Of a stretch of DNA of 64,000 nt, positions 18,818-28,187 are shown piece after piece. Location of the stretch: NCBI RefSeq assembly GCF_020595055.1, contig NZ_JAJDOO010000001.1:248001-312000 (forward strand), written 5' to 3'. The position numbers were made by a program, and so were the translations under genes. How positions within the stretch are numbered: the first letter of the stretch is position 1; each line of letters begins with the position of its first letter. The DNA comes from Desulfosporosinus shakirovi. GTDB taxonomy: Bacteria > Bacillota > Desulfitobacteriia > Desulfitobacteriales > Desulfitobacteriaceae. Below the pieces are notes generated by a model. It searched no databases, was not told the DNA's origin, and worked only from the letters and a program-made list of their open reading frames with translations.

Positions 18818-19631
18818 TTCTGTCCCCCTTAAATAATATTTCTAATACAATGCTCGCGGTTTCTTCAACTGCTTTGCCAGTAGCATCAATAATTGGGCAG
18901 CCGATACGTTTCATGATACCTCGGGCATACTCCAACTCTCGCATAATGCGATCCAGGTTGGCATAATCCGCTGTTGCGCCTAAACCAAGAGTTTTTAAGC
19001 GCTCAGTACGAATTTGGTTGAGTAATTCCGGTCTTAAGGTTAAACCAATTATTTTCCGCGGTGAAATACTAAAAAGTTCCTCTGGGGGATCAACTTCCGG
19101 AACCAAAGGAATATTCGCTGCTTTGAGTCCTTTATGTGCTAAATACATACTAAGGGGAGTCTTCGAGGTTCGAGAGACGCCGATAAGGACTACGTCTGCA
19201 AAAAGAACCCCGCGAGGATCTTTACCATCATCGTATTTGACAGCGAATTCAATCGCTTCTACTTTCCGAAAATACTGTTCATCCAGACGATGGATGATGT
19301 TCGGCGTATGAGTTGGATCCATACCAGTTTGACTGGATAAGGCGCCAATAAGCGGACCCAGTATATCAACCGTTTTAAGCCCCTTCTCTAAAGCCTTTCT
19401 CTCCAAATACTCTCTCAGATCTTTAAGTACAAGGGTATAAACTAAAATGGCTTGTTCAGCCGCAGCTTCTTCCATAATATCTTCCAAATGGGTTTGATCC
19501 CTTACATAGGGAACCCTGCGAATTCGAGTCTTTACACCAATGAATTGTGCCGCTGCCGCCCGACTTACAAACTCAGCCGTCTCACCTAGTGCATCTGAAA
19601 TGACATAAATAACAGACGTTTGGGTCGTCAC
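18810..19631 (-). CDS. ppsR: PPDK regulatory kinase/phosphorylase (DUF299 family)
   Basis: The 273-residue protein has the P-loop-like [15 protein letters not shown] near residue 152, a mark of the bifunctional regulators that use ADP to phosphorylate and Pi to dephosphorylate the active-site Thr of PPDK or PEP synthase. It starts ATG behind GGAGGTG and overlaps ppdK, so translational coupling is likely. The homologue in Bacillus subtilis (YqfL) is also next to ccpN, the same order as here. Confidence 0.93.
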   Translation of the reverse strand: MTTQTSVIYVISDALGETAEFVSRAAAAQFIGVKTRIRRVPYVRDQTHLEDIMEEAAAEQAILVYTLVLKDLREYLERKALEKGLKTVDILGPLIGALSSQTGMDPTHTPNIIHRLDEQYFRKVEAIEFAVKYDDGKDPRGVLFADVVLIGVSRTSKTPLSMYLAHKGLKAANIPLVPEVDPPEELFSISPRKIIGLTLRPELLNQIRTERLKTLGLGATADYANLDRIMRELEYARGIMKRIGCPIIDATGKAVEETASIVLEILFKGDRNG

Positions 19632-19701
19632 ATTTTCACCTCCGAATTATTCGAAGTCCCACAGACTTCCGATTTTTAACCTTAGGCCACTAATCTCCGC
19701 A

Positions 19702-20340
19702 TTACCTCGTTTCCGCAATCTCCACAAAGAGCTTTGTGACATTCGTCTTTGTAAACCGGCCCACGACCTCATAACACTCATTCCCGCTCTCATCTACATA
19801 CCCTTCTACTACCGGCAAACTATCAACCTGATGCTGAACTAATTTTTTAGCTGCGCTCAAGACGGGTTCGTCTAAGGTTGTCATGTAGATGTTTGGCATT
19901 CGCGTCATAATAACACCGACCGGAACCTGTTGAAGGTCGATTTTGCCTAAAGAGGCTTTCATAATATCTTTTCTGGAGATCATTCCTAAAAGGACTCTGT
20001 CTGCTCCGACAACCGTCAGACTTCCTACGTTTTGCGTGAACATCGCAACCGTTGCTTCGTAGATACTGGCGTCTTCCAATACAGTGACAGGCATAGACTT
20101 AAATGCGCAGACTCGGAGTTGGAGCATGCGTTCCATAATTGGGGAAGGTCCGAGATCTTCACGATAAGAATACCCGACGCGCGGCCTAGCCACTAGGACC
20201 CCTGACATAGTCAAAACAGTTAAATCCGGGCGCAAAGTAGCTCGCGTCAAATTAAGCATTGCTGCAATCTTCTCACCCGTGATGGATCCCGAATCTTTCA
20301 CGATCTCCACTATTCGCTGTTGCCGTTCCGTCCATTCCAA
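19702..20340 (-). CDS. ccpN: CcpN-like repressor (HTH plus two CBS domains)
   Basis: The 212-residue protein has an N-terminal winged helix (RQQRIVEIVKDSGSITGEKI, LTRATLRPDLTVLTMSGVL) followed by a CBS pair (VLLGMISRKDIMKASLG and the C-terminal half). CcpN of Bacillus represses gluconeogenic genes and its CBS pair senses nucleotides. The start is TTG behind GAGGTG. Gene order ccpN-ppsR-ppdK suggests it controls pyruvate/PEP conversion, which is inference. Confidence 0.88.
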   Translation of the reverse strand: MEWTERQQRIVEIVKDSGSITGEKIAAMLNLTRATLRPDLTVLTMSGVLVARPRVGYSYREDLGPSPIMERMLQLRVCAFKSMPVTVLEDASIYEATVAMFTQNVGSLTVVGADRVLLGMISRKDIMKASLGKIDLQQVPVGVIMTRMPNIYMTTLDEPVLSAAKKLVQHQVDSLPVVEGYVDESGNECYEVVGRFTKTNVTKLFVEIAETR

Positions 20341-20540
20341 CCAATTTCACCTCTTATGTTATTGCTCTGCCTCAATGTGACATACTAATAAAGTTAATTT
20401 GATCAATTATATCATATAATATTATTTATTGACTAGATAGTAACACATAAAACGGTATTTTTTCTTCATAAGTCTTAAGGATTCCGACTGTGACATTCTT
20501 TATATACACGTCTAAGCACACATGCCTACAAGACTTTAAA

Positions 20541-20587
20541 ATCGTAAAACTCCCACTTCAATATTGAAGGTGTGGGGATCTTACGAT
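20541..20587. repeat. Isolated long inverted repeat
   Basis: ATCGTAA ... CCCACTTCAA pairs with TTGAAGGTGTGGG ... TTACGAT. It lies about 180 bases past the dehydrogenase gene stop and lacks a T-run. It resembles the palindromic ends of IS200/IS605-type elements, but no transposase is near. The rest of 20341-20767 holds nothing I recognise. Confidence 0.5.
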
Positions 20588-20767
20588 TAGATAAAAAACC
20601 AGCTAGCATCGAAAAAAAGTAATCAACTAGTACCTCTTGATCAAATTAGACAACGGATAACCAGTATGAATGAGATCACTTTCAACAAAGATAAATCCAA
20701 ATAGTTAGCTCGAACAGCTTGGGCTCATAGACTTTGCACATTCCTCGAACTTGATCCTATCATTTAA

Positions 20768-21817
20768 CTATTCAAGAATTAAAAGGTCAAACTTCACGGC
20801 GAGCTCGTTGAGTTCTTGAAGCAGCCCTTCATTAATTGGAATTCCATCCTTTTTCCGTTCCTCAGCGATTGACTGCCGCCGTTCACCGGGAATCCGAATG
20901 GCATCGACTTCATCAGCTCTCGGAACACTTTTAATTTCCCCGATCATATCCGTCATTCTTTGAGCATAATCCCTAAGTGGCATGAGTCGCGAGATATCTA
21001 TTGCGAAGAAGCTATGTCCAATATTTACGGGCTCAAGAGAATCGTCGTAAATCCACCCTACATGAGTCCCATATTTCGATCCACTAATGATCCCTGACAT
21101 GACCTCAGCAGCCAAAGCCAGGGCATATCCTTTCGGTCCACCAACTGGCAGAACTGCACCTTGAAGTGCCGCTTCGGCATCCGTCGTTGAATTTCCATAC
21201 TGATCAATAGCCCAGCCCTTAGGAATCGAACGACCTTCTTTCGCGGCCAAAATAATCTTTCCTCGAGCAATAATTGAGGAAGACATATCGACAACAACCG
21301 GTTGATCTCCATTCGGGAATCCATAGGAAATCGGATTCGTCCCAAAATAAGGGTTTTTTCCACCCCAAGGGGGAATGCCACAGGGCGAATTTGTATATGC
21401 TTGCCCAATCATTCCCTCGTGTGCAGCCATTTTGCAATAGGTTGAAGCCGCTCCAAAGTGGTTACTGTTTTTAACGGTAACGAAACCAAGACCATACACC
21501 TTAGCTAAGTCAACTGCTAGGGCCATGGAACGATAAGCTACGAGTTGTCCTAAACCGTTATCTCCATCCACAACAGCAACTGCATCGTTAAACTTTTTTT
21601 GAATAGACGGCTTGGGATTGATTCTTCCATTCAAGAGGCAAGATAGATATATGGGCAGACGACTAATTCCGTGGGTATCGATCCCTTCTAGGCTCGTATC
21701 CACAAGGACCGAGGAAACGATCAGTGCCTCAGATTCAGGAACCCCGGAGGCCACCAAGAGGGCTTTACAAAAGTCTTCGAGTGCTTGAGGAGAGTAACGT
21801 GGATTCATTACTGCCAC
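20768..21817 (-). CDS. Ldh_2 family dehydrogenase, probable (R)-sulfolactate dehydrogenase
   Basis: The 349-residue protein belongs to the malate/L-sulfolactate dehydrogenase family (MdhI/ComC/YlbC type, NAD(P)-dependent). Marks are the catalytic-His segment GIDTHGISRLPIY, VKNSNHFGAA, FGTNPISYGFP, ARGKIILAAKEG and PVGGPKGYALAL. ComC of this family reduces sulfopyruvate to (R)-sulfolactate. Its promoter carries the same operator core as suyAB, which supports a place in sulfolactate metabolism. Another 2-hydroxyacid cannot be excluded. It starts ATG. Confidence 0.78.
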   Translation of the reverse strand: MAVMNPRYSPQALEDFCKALLVASGVPESEALIVSSVLVDTSLEGIDTHGISRLPIYLSCLLNGRINPKPSIQKKFNDAVAVVDGDNGLGQLVAYRSMALAVDLAKVYGLGFVTVKNSNHFGAASTYCKMAAHEGMIGQAYTNSPCGIPPWGGKNPYFGTNPISYGFPNGDQPVVVDMSSSIIARGKIILAAKEGRSIPKGWAIDQYGNSTTDAEAALQGAVLPVGGPKGYALALAAEVMSGIISGSKYGTHVGWIYDDSLEPVNIGHSFFAIDISRLMPLRDYAQRMTDMIGEIKSVPRADEVDAIRIPGERRQSIAEERKKDGIPINEGLLQELNELAVKFDLLILE

Positions 21818-21870
21818 CCTTCCTATTTACAATTATTACCATCTCAATATTCATCGAAACAACGCACGGT

Positions 21871-21922
21871 ATGTGGTATTACATCCGAGTTTCAAATAGT
21901 AATCCTTTTACACGTTCGTCAA
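21871..21922 (-). promoter_or_regulatory. Promoter and operator of the dehydrogenase gene
   Basis: Minus strand: TTGACG (21922-21917), 18 bases, then TATTTG as a weak -10. The operator core ATGTGGTATTAC (plus strand 21871-21882) lies just downstream of the -10. The same core and flanking AACGCA-CGG are found at the suyA promoter. The right half of the palindrome is degraded here (ATCC instead of CCAC). Confidence 0.6.
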
Positions 21923-21927
21923 CGAAT

Positions 21928-22650
21928 CTACTCCCAAACCTCCGAAGACGGGGCATGAGCCACAGATTGAATAGCTTCTCTAACATTCGCTAAGTGACTC
22001 AGCATTCTTTGATGGGCTAAATCAGGATTTCTTAGAATAATTGCTTCAACAATTGTTTCATGATCCAGAACAGATAAGCGTTGCCGCCCTGGAACCATTA
22101 GCGCTCTGGCTCTGTTTTCTCCGAGTAGATCTAACAGGTTAACCATCAATCTCATCAAGACCCTATTACCTGCAGCTTCCACGATTTTCAGGTGAAATTC
22201 AGCATCAAGTAAAGCGAGCTTCGACTCTTCGGCATCCCCTAATTCTTTTCCTTTTCGAACAATATGCTCGAGTTGCTTAAGATCCTGCTCGTTTGCGTTC
22301 TGAGTACACCAAATCACAGCTTGGCTTTCTAAAACCTCCCGGACCTGAAATAGCTCTTCAATGGTCCCCCGTGAGATCTGGAGTAAGGATGCTAATCGAG
22401 AGATATCTTCTGTTCCATCCACTTCGTTAATATAAGCCCCCATCCCGTGCCGAGTCGTGACTACACCTAACCCAACCAGAATTTTTAAGGCGTCTCGAAT
22501 CACAGTCCGACTTACTGAAAACATGTTACACATTTCGCGTTCAGAAGGTAACTTATCACCTGATTTAAGTTCTCCGTTGTTAATTGCTTGCATAATCTGA
22601 TTTACAATACTTTCAGATAGGTTACCATAAAGTTTAACGGGTTCAAACAT
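21928..22650 (-). CDS. FadR-type GntR regulator, copy 1
   Basis: The 240-residue protein has a winged helix (LPSEREMCNMFSVSRTVIRD) and a C-terminal FCD ligand domain (DAEFHLKIVEAAGNRVLMRL). It is about 88% identical by eye to the product of 31528-32232, and the DNA just upstream is also alike. The ATG at 22650 follows GGTGG; a GTG nine bases upstream is possible. It lies directly before the dehydrogenase gene and probably binds the GTGGTATTACCAC-type operators of the island in response to sulfolactate or a related acid. Confidence 0.88.
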   Translation of the reverse strand: MFEPVKLYGNLSESIVNQIMQAINNGELKSGDKLPSEREMCNMFSVSRTVIRDALKILVGLGVVTTRHGMGAYINEVDGTEDISRLASLLQISRGTIEELFQVREVLESQAVIWCTQNANEQDLKQLEHIVRKGKELGDAEESKLALLDAEFHLKIVEAAGNRVLMRLMVNLLDLLGENRARALMVPGRQRLSVLDHETIVEAIILRNPDLAHQRMLSHLANVREAIQSVAHAPSSEVWE

Positions 22651-23013
22651 AACGACCACCGACCTTAATTTTTTACCAAAGGGACTAACCCATAGTCAAC
22701 ACGTATCGCCTAAGGCAGGAATTATCTCAAAACATATGTTCAGTAAGGTAATCCTTAAGTCGGGAAAGGAAAGACCATGGCTACTGCCTTTGTGTTCGCC
22801 AGAGCTTTAGGTACTGAACTCATTCTTTGAACAATCAGTCGCTGGCGAGGCCTCCGACTTGGATTGTGACCAACCTAAGGTAGGAAGAAGAAAACAGCCA
22901 AGAATGACAGAGAACCCACTACGACTAAGACATCTACTGGCCGAAAAAGCATTAAGCAAATGATATTCACACTTTTTTCATTTCAGACGTTATTTACAGT
23001 TTCTCTAATACTA
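22651..23013. other. Intergenic region without a supported gene
   Basis: A 23-residue hydrophobic minus-strand frame (MLFRPVDVLVVVGSLSFLAV...) near 22890-22960 ends in a stop and has no ribosome site. It could be a scrap of a membrane protein gene, but I cannot assign it. Confidence 0.4.
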
Positions 23014-24687
23014 TTATACCTTAAAGTTTAAGATTTCTTCAGAAAGAATACTAGCTTGTTCACTTAATTGAACCATAGTCTGATTTACTTGCTCTAACTC
23101 ATTTGACACACTTCCAGACGCAGCTGCAACCTCTTCAGCCCCTGAAGCTCCCTGTCCAATAGTTTGTGTTACATTGCTTATGGCAATAGATACAGCATTA
23201 ACTACCTTTGTTAACTGTTTTGCAGTCCTTGAAAACCCCTCGGTTAGCACAAATACCGTTTTTGCATCATGTTCGTATTGATTACCGGTTTGTACTAATT
23301 TGTCGTAGTCGGGTGTTACTACATCGTTGATAAAAGTTAATACATTAACAGCCCCCTTAGATAAGTTTTCAGTCGCATTGATAACCTGCCCCACTAATTG
23401 TTCGATTTCTTGGACAGTAATAGAAGATTGTTCTGCTAACTTGCGAACCTCTTCGGCGACTACTGCAAACCCTTTGCCATTTTCACCTGCCCTCGCTGCC
23501 TCAATCGCGGCGTTTAATGCTAATAAATTAGTTTGCTCTGCTATACCAGAAATAGATTTTGTAAGATCTACAATCCTTTTCACAACCATAGACTCTTCGA
23601 TAGCCTTTGCTAAAGCTTGTTCTTCTTGCTCATATATCCCTGTGGCTTTTGTTTTGGCTACGATCACTTCGCTTTTAAGCCCCTGCGCCCGGTGTTTAAT
23701 TTCTTCAGCTTTTTCGCTTCCCTGAATTGCCATATTTTCCAATCCACGAATCAAAATCTTGAGTTCATTACTAGAGGCAGCTATTTCTTCAGCGGCAGCC
23801 GCCGTTTCCTGCAAACCTGCGGAAACCTGTTCAGTGGAGGCAGCAATCTCCTCAGCGCTACTGGCGATGTTTTTGACTGCAGCGGCGGAATCCGTCGCAG
23901 CTTGGTTTACCTCTTGAGTCATACCCATTGACTTTTTAATTAAATTCCTAAGGTTATTGGCCGCCTTCCCTAAGTTGGTGACAAGCACCCCAATTTCGTC
24001 GTTGCTTGCCTGAACTTCGACGGCTAAGTTTCCTTGAGCTAATGCCTCTGCTACTTCTTGACCTTTTGCAATAGATCCTTTGAGCGAGCGAATCAATATG
24101 ATTAGTACAACAACAGCAGTGATTATGGCCAATACGAGCAGGATAAGTGCAAAACGTATAATTCTGCTCACTATGACGGGAGCTTTGGCCGCTTCTTTTT
24201 GTAACTGGCTTTGTTGATAGGCAACATAATCGTTTACTGTGTTTTGAGCAGCCACATTCTCAACTGAGGCAATTAGTGTCATATATTTAATTGCGGCCTC
24301 TTGCCCCTCAGTCTTATACAATTCTACCATTTTTAGAGGGTGTGGAGTGTAATTACTCGTAGCTGCAATAACAGGAGCAAGTATTTCTTGATTGACAGCA
24401 TTAACTTGTAAAAACCTTAAATCCTGTTCGCTTTTATTCGTAGCATCTTGTAACTCTTGAACGAACTTCTCATTTCCGGTCGCCAGATACCCCCGAATTC
24501 CAGCCGCTTGTCTGGTTAACTGAAGAGACAAGTCCTTGGCTATCGATTGCATGGGAACCTGATAACCGTCTAGGTTTATTACAACCCCACCCAAATTCAT
24601 AACCATTGAGCACACTAAGCCCATGATCACAGAGATAATCAGGATTAACACGGTATAACTTGTGAGAAGTCTTGTCGATAGTTTCAT
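23014..24687 (-). CDS. Methyl-accepting chemotaxis protein
   Basis: The 557-residue transmembrane chemoreceptor has TM1 at about residues 10-32, a small four-helix-type extracytoplasmic domain with repeated glutamine-rich helices, TM2 at about 172-200, a HAMP domain, and the signalling hairpin with [20 protein letters not shown] and [15 protein letters not shown]. It lies between the tctB gene and the regulator gene inside the sulfolactate island, on the same strand. Chemotaxis toward the imported acid is a reasonable inference; no ligand motif is recognisable. Confidence 0.92.
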   Translation of the reverse strand: MKLSTRLLTSYTVLILIISVIMGLVCSMVMNLGGVVINLDGYQVPMQSIAKDLSLQLTRQAAGIRGYLATGNEKFVQELQDATNKSEQDLRFLQVNAVNQEILAPVIAATSNYTPHPLKMVELYKTEGQEAAIKYMTLIASVENVAAQNTVNDYVAYQQSQLQKEAAKAPVIVSRIIRFALILLVLAIITAVVVLIILIRSLKGSIAKGQEVAEALAQGNLAVEVQASNDEIGVLVTNLGKAANNLRNLIKKSMGMTQEVNQAATDSAAAVKNIASSAEEIAASTEQVSAGLQETAAAAEEIAASSNELKILIRGLENMAIQGSEKAEEIKHRAQGLKSEVIVAKTKATGIYEQEEQALAKAIEESMVVKRIVDLTKSISGIAEQTNLLALNAAIEAARAGENGKGFAVVAEEVRKLAEQSSITVQEIEQLVGQVINATENLSKGAVNVLTFINDVVTPDYDKLVQTGNQYEHDAKTVFVLTEGFSRTAKQLTKVVNAVSIAISNVTQTIGQGASGAEEVAAASGSVSNELEQVNQTMVQLSEQASILSEEILNFKV

Positions 24688-24944
24688 AGTTGTGTCCCCT
24701 TCCCATCTATACTATTGAAGAGTATTGGAGCCTTTCCCCAGCTCCCAACAAGCATTCACTTTACAGCAGAATGGATGCGGGTTTCGATTGCTTCTAATTG
24801 TATTAAATCCATCTGCTTGACGAATGAGATTAGTAAACAGATATTAAACATTTTGACAGCATAAATAGAGAGAGGTGCAAAGACTATACATCCTGCACCA
24901 AGCGCTCAACTAATTGTACACCTAATAGGAACTATTCTGCTTAA

Positions 24945-25400
24945 CTAAAAAAAGAATCCAGAAGGAGTTGGCACGAGCAGGAAAACGGTAAATGTTAAAT
25001 ATAGTACTACCGAAATCACTACACTGAAAATTGTAGAGACTGTCAACGCAAAAAGTGTTAACCCTCTTTCGTTCAGATACCAGGAACCTAATATTAGATA
25101 GACAAACGTTGAGACATAGAACCCGATATAGACAACGCAAGCTACATAAATAAATGTAGCAAAGACAATCACCGTTGCCCTTACCCAGTTAAGATTTGCT
25201 TCCTCTTCTTCTATCTTTTCGGCGGCATTTGTTTTTATGCCTTGGAAGAGCAGATAGATTCCAGTTACAATCAGAAAAATTTCAAGAACAAATGGCAAGG
25301 CATTACTGCGCTCACTAAGTTCGAACCCCTGAACCATAAAGACAATGGCTACTATAATAATAGCCAGTCCAGCAAGTAAATTAGATTTACGCTTCGTCAT
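24945..25400 (-). CDS. tctB: TctB-type small membrane subunit of a tripartite tricarboxylate transporter
   Basis: The 151-residue protein has four hydrophobic segments (about residues 8-25, 35-55, 78-100, 110-145) as in TctB. It overlaps tctA by 14 bases. TTT transporters use a periplasmic-type binding protein (TctC) and two membrane subunits to take up carboxylic acids with a cation gradient. A TTT system (SlcHFG) accompanies sulfolactate degradation genes in Chromohalobacter, as I recall. Confidence 0.85.
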   Translation of the reverse strand: MTKRKSNLLAGLAIIIVAIVFMVQGFELSERSNALPFVLEIFLIVTGIYLLFQGIKTNAAEKIEEEEANLNWVRATVIVFATFIYVACVVYIGFYVSTFVYLILGSWYLNERGLTLFALTVSTIFSVVISVVLYLTFTVFLLVPTPSGFFF

Positions 25401-26904
25401 TCACTACCGCCTCCTTTTTAGAACGGTGCTTAGTTAAGAACATGGGTGTCATCACTGAAACAATCGTCAGAATTATTAATAACAAAGCGATCGGGTGAGT
25501 AAAGAAAACCTTGAGTACAGAACCCTCAGCACCCGCTATTGATATAGATCGACTCAGATTATCTTCTACAATGGGTCCCAGAATAATTCCCAGGGCCATT
25601 GCACCAGTATCAAAGCCTATTTTCCCACCAAAGTATCCCACTAGACCAAAGAAAATCATAACCATCACATCAATCATACTGTTTCTAATTGCATAAGAAC
25701 CAATAATCGAGAGGGAAACTATGGCAACACCTATATAGGAAGTTGGAACATTTAGGACTCTAGCAGTCCCTTTGATAAGGAAGGCCCCCACAAAAACCAT
25801 CACGATATTAACGACAATTAAAGAAACTATAAAAGTATAGGCAAGCTCAGCATTATTTGTAAAGATCTTAAAGCCTGGTTGAATACCATGCGCTAACAAG
25901 GCTCCCATTATAACGGCTGCAACAGCACTACCAGGAATACCCAAAGTTAACATCGGAATCAAGCTGCCGCCGATCGTTGCATTGTTGGCTGATTCGCTGG
26001 CCGCAACTCCTTCAATGATACCTTTTCCGAAATTCGCCTTATTTTTATCCCAACGTTTTGCTTCGTTGTAAGAGATAATCGATGCAATCTCTCCACCAGC
26101 GCCTGGCAAAATACCTACAAAAGAACCAATAATAGAGGAACGTAATAGGTTAGCCTTGGCGTCCTTCCATAGTTTCTTTGCCACACGCAGAGTTGCGCCT
26201 CTTTTACCTTTGTATTCGGCAATAAATTTATTTTTACTCCCGACTAAGGTGATAACCTGCGAGAAGGAAAAGAGACCAATCATAGCCGGTATCACTTCAA
26301 TACCCTGAACTAAAGAATACGAACCAAAGGTAAAACGGGGCAACCCTTCAAGAGGGTCAAGACCAATGGTGCTAACAAGCATACCCAAAGCCCCCGATAT
26401 TAATCCTTTCACTACATTGCCCTGGGACATGGAGGCGATTGTACTAAGTCCGAAGATACAGAGCCAGAAAAATTCCGGTGCTCCAAATTTGAGTGCTAAT
26501 TGTGCCATTGGAGCAGCAAGGAATAAAAGAAACAAAGTACCGATTACTCCGCCGAAAGCAGATGCTAATAATGAAGCATTCAAAGCTCCCTCAGCGTCCC
26601 CTTTTTGAGTCATTGGCCAACCGTCAAACGTGGTTGCCACCGAAGAAGGGGTACCAGGAGTGTTAATTAAAATCGCAGAGTTGGACCCACCATAGATGGC
26701 TCCGGAATAGATTGCCCCGAGCATAACCAGTCCACTAATTGGATTCATGGCAAAGGTAATTGGAACCATCAAAGCCACTCCCATCGTAGCAGTTAGACCA
26801 GGGAGTGCTCCAATGACAATCCCACCCGTTAGACCGACGATGATGAGTAAAAAATTAAAGGGCATCATACTATTGGTAAACCCTGTAAGAATGTGTTCCA
26901 GCAT
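25387..26904 (-). CDS. tctA: TctA-type large membrane subunit of a tripartite tricarboxylate transporter
   Basis: The 505-residue protein has about 11-12 transmembrane segments and the family signature GALPGLTATMGVALMVPITF near the N-terminus, with a second copy around GILPGAGGEIASIISYNEAK. The ATG at 26904 has AAAGGAGG before it; the frame remains open upstream without a ribosome site. It is the permease through which the acid bound by TctC enters. Confidence 0.92.
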   Translation of the reverse strand: MLEHILTGFTNSMMPFNFLLIIVGLTGGIVIGALPGLTATMGVALMVPITFAMNPISGLVMLGAIYSGAIYGGSNSAILINTPGTPSSVATTFDGWPMTQKGDAEGALNASLLASAFGGVIGTLFLLFLAAPMAQLALKFGAPEFFWLCIFGLSTIASMSQGNVVKGLISGALGMLVSTIGLDPLEGLPRFTFGSYSLVQGIEVIPAMIGLFSFSQVITLVGSKNKFIAEYKGKRGATLRVAKKLWKDAKANLLRSSIIGSFVGILPGAGGEIASIISYNEAKRWDKNKANFGKGIIEGVAASESANNATIGGSLIPMLTLGIPGSAVAAVIMGALLAHGIQPGFKIFTNNAELAYTFIVSLIVVNIVMVFVGAFLIKGTARVLNVPTSYIGVAIVSLSIIGSYAIRNSMIDVMVMIFFGLVGYFGGKIGFDTGAMALGIILGPIVEDNLSRSISIAGAEGSVLKVFFTHPIALLLIILTIVSVMTPMFLTKHRSKKEAVVNDEA

Positions 26905-26988
26905 AATTCCAGCCTCCTTTTCACAAATAGAAGGGGGCTGGCAGTTCGCCCGCCCCCTGTCAGTTCGCAATAAACTGAGAAGTTCAAT

Positions 26989-27975
26989 TTACTTAATTAA
27001 ATTAAACTTGGTTAGAAGATTTTTATTATACTCTTGTTGTTCGTGAACATACTTGTCAAACTCTTCCCCAGACATATTATCAGTAGGCTGTCCGGCTTTT
27101 TTCATGTCTGCGAGGTAATCTGGGTCCTCTTGGATCTTCTTGAAGGCATCACGGAGAAATCTCACTTTCTCAGGATCAGTACCTTTCGGCACTGCGAATC
27201 CACGACGAATATCGGATACTAGATCAAGTCCAGTTTCTTTAAGCGTTGGAACATCGGGCAAAAAGTCATTACGTTTTTCAGCCGCAATTCCTAGGATGTT
27301 CATATTCTCCATACTGCGCATAACATCATTGACGTTACCAATCATAAGATCGATTTCTTGACCGAGAAGCGCTGCATTTTGGTCAGCAGCACCTTTGTAA
27401 ACAACCTGAGTAACTTCAATACCTGTTTTGTCTTGAAGATCAAGCAGCATCATATGATGACCTGAAAAAGTACCTACAATACCGACCTTGAGCTTGTTAG
27501 GGTTGGCTTTAGCATAGTCAATAACTTCTTTCCAGGTTTTAAACGGACTGTCCTTTTGAACTGCTAGCACTTGAGGATCCGTCACTACTTGAGAAATATA
27601 CTCAAAATCATCAATACTAAATTGAGCACCCTGGGCCATTGGTTGAAGAATCATATGGGGTACATTTAAACCACCGAGAGTATAGCCGTCTGGCTGAGCC
27701 TTTGCAATTTCTGCAAAACCGATAGCTCCGCCAGCGCCAACCTTATAGTTAAATACCCAAGGTTGCTCTGGAACATATTTGTTCCAGTATTTTTGCATAA
27801 TACGAGCTTGGATATCACTGGAACCACCAGCACTAAAGGCAATCACCATACTAAGGGGTTTGGTAGGGTATTCTTCCTTAGTAGCCATTGATGTCTGGCC
27901 ACATCCTGTTAAAGCAAGGGCTAAAATTACAACAATCCCAATAATCAAAACCATCTTTTCGTTTTTTTTCATCAC
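26989..27975 (-). CDS. tctC: TctC-type solute-binding lipoprotein
   Basis: The 328-residue protein has a lipoprotein signal (basic start, hydrophobic run, lipobox LTGC) and the Bug/TctC fold: YPTKPLSMVIAFSAGGSSDI at the mature N-terminus and VGAGGAIGFAEIAKAQPDGY. It captures the carboxylate substrate outside the membrane and delivers it to TctAB encoded next. The operon order is tctC-tctA-tctB. A complete anti-SD sequence (AAGGAGGTGATC) stands near 28050 without an obvious ORF. Confidence 0.92.
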   Translation of the reverse strand: MMKKNEKMVLIIGIVVILALALTGCGQTSMATKEEYPTKPLSMVIAFSAGGSSDIQARIMQKYWNKYVPEQPWVFNYKVGAGGAIGFAEIAKAQPDGYTLGGLNVPHMILQPMAQGAQFSIDDFEYISQVVTDPQVLAVQKDSPFKTWKEVIDYAKANPNKLKVGIVGTFSGHHMMLLDLQDKTGIEVTQVVYKGAADQNAALLGQEIDLMIGNVNDVMRSMENMNILGIAAEKRNDFLPDVPTLKETGLDLVSDIRRGFAVPKGTDPEKVRFLRDAFKKIQEDPDYLADMKKAGQPTDNMSGEEFDKYVHEQQEYNKNLLTKFNLIK

Positions 27976-28187
27976 TTTTAACTCCCCTTCTTTTCTTTTT
28001 GTCTAATTTTTATCCTTTTAAACCTAAACGTTGATTGTTCCAATTAACTCAGATCACCTCCTTAAACATTGTTTTTATTTCTTTAAATCAGGCATTGATA
28101 GTTAAAACAAGTTTTGCAGAGACCTTCTGCCAGAGGACAGACTAGATTTTACTAGTTGAGGATTTAAAGTTAAGTAATTTTCTAAGA

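Noticed and set aside
22880-22970. 23-residue hydrophobic peptide on the minus strand
   Set aside because: It is too short, without ribosome site, and no family could be assigned.
28048-28062. Complete anti-SD complement AAGGAGGTGATC on the minus strand before tctC
   Set aside because: No start codon at a normal distance opens a frame; a TTG 13 bases away gives only 20 codons. It may be chance or a ribosome standby site.
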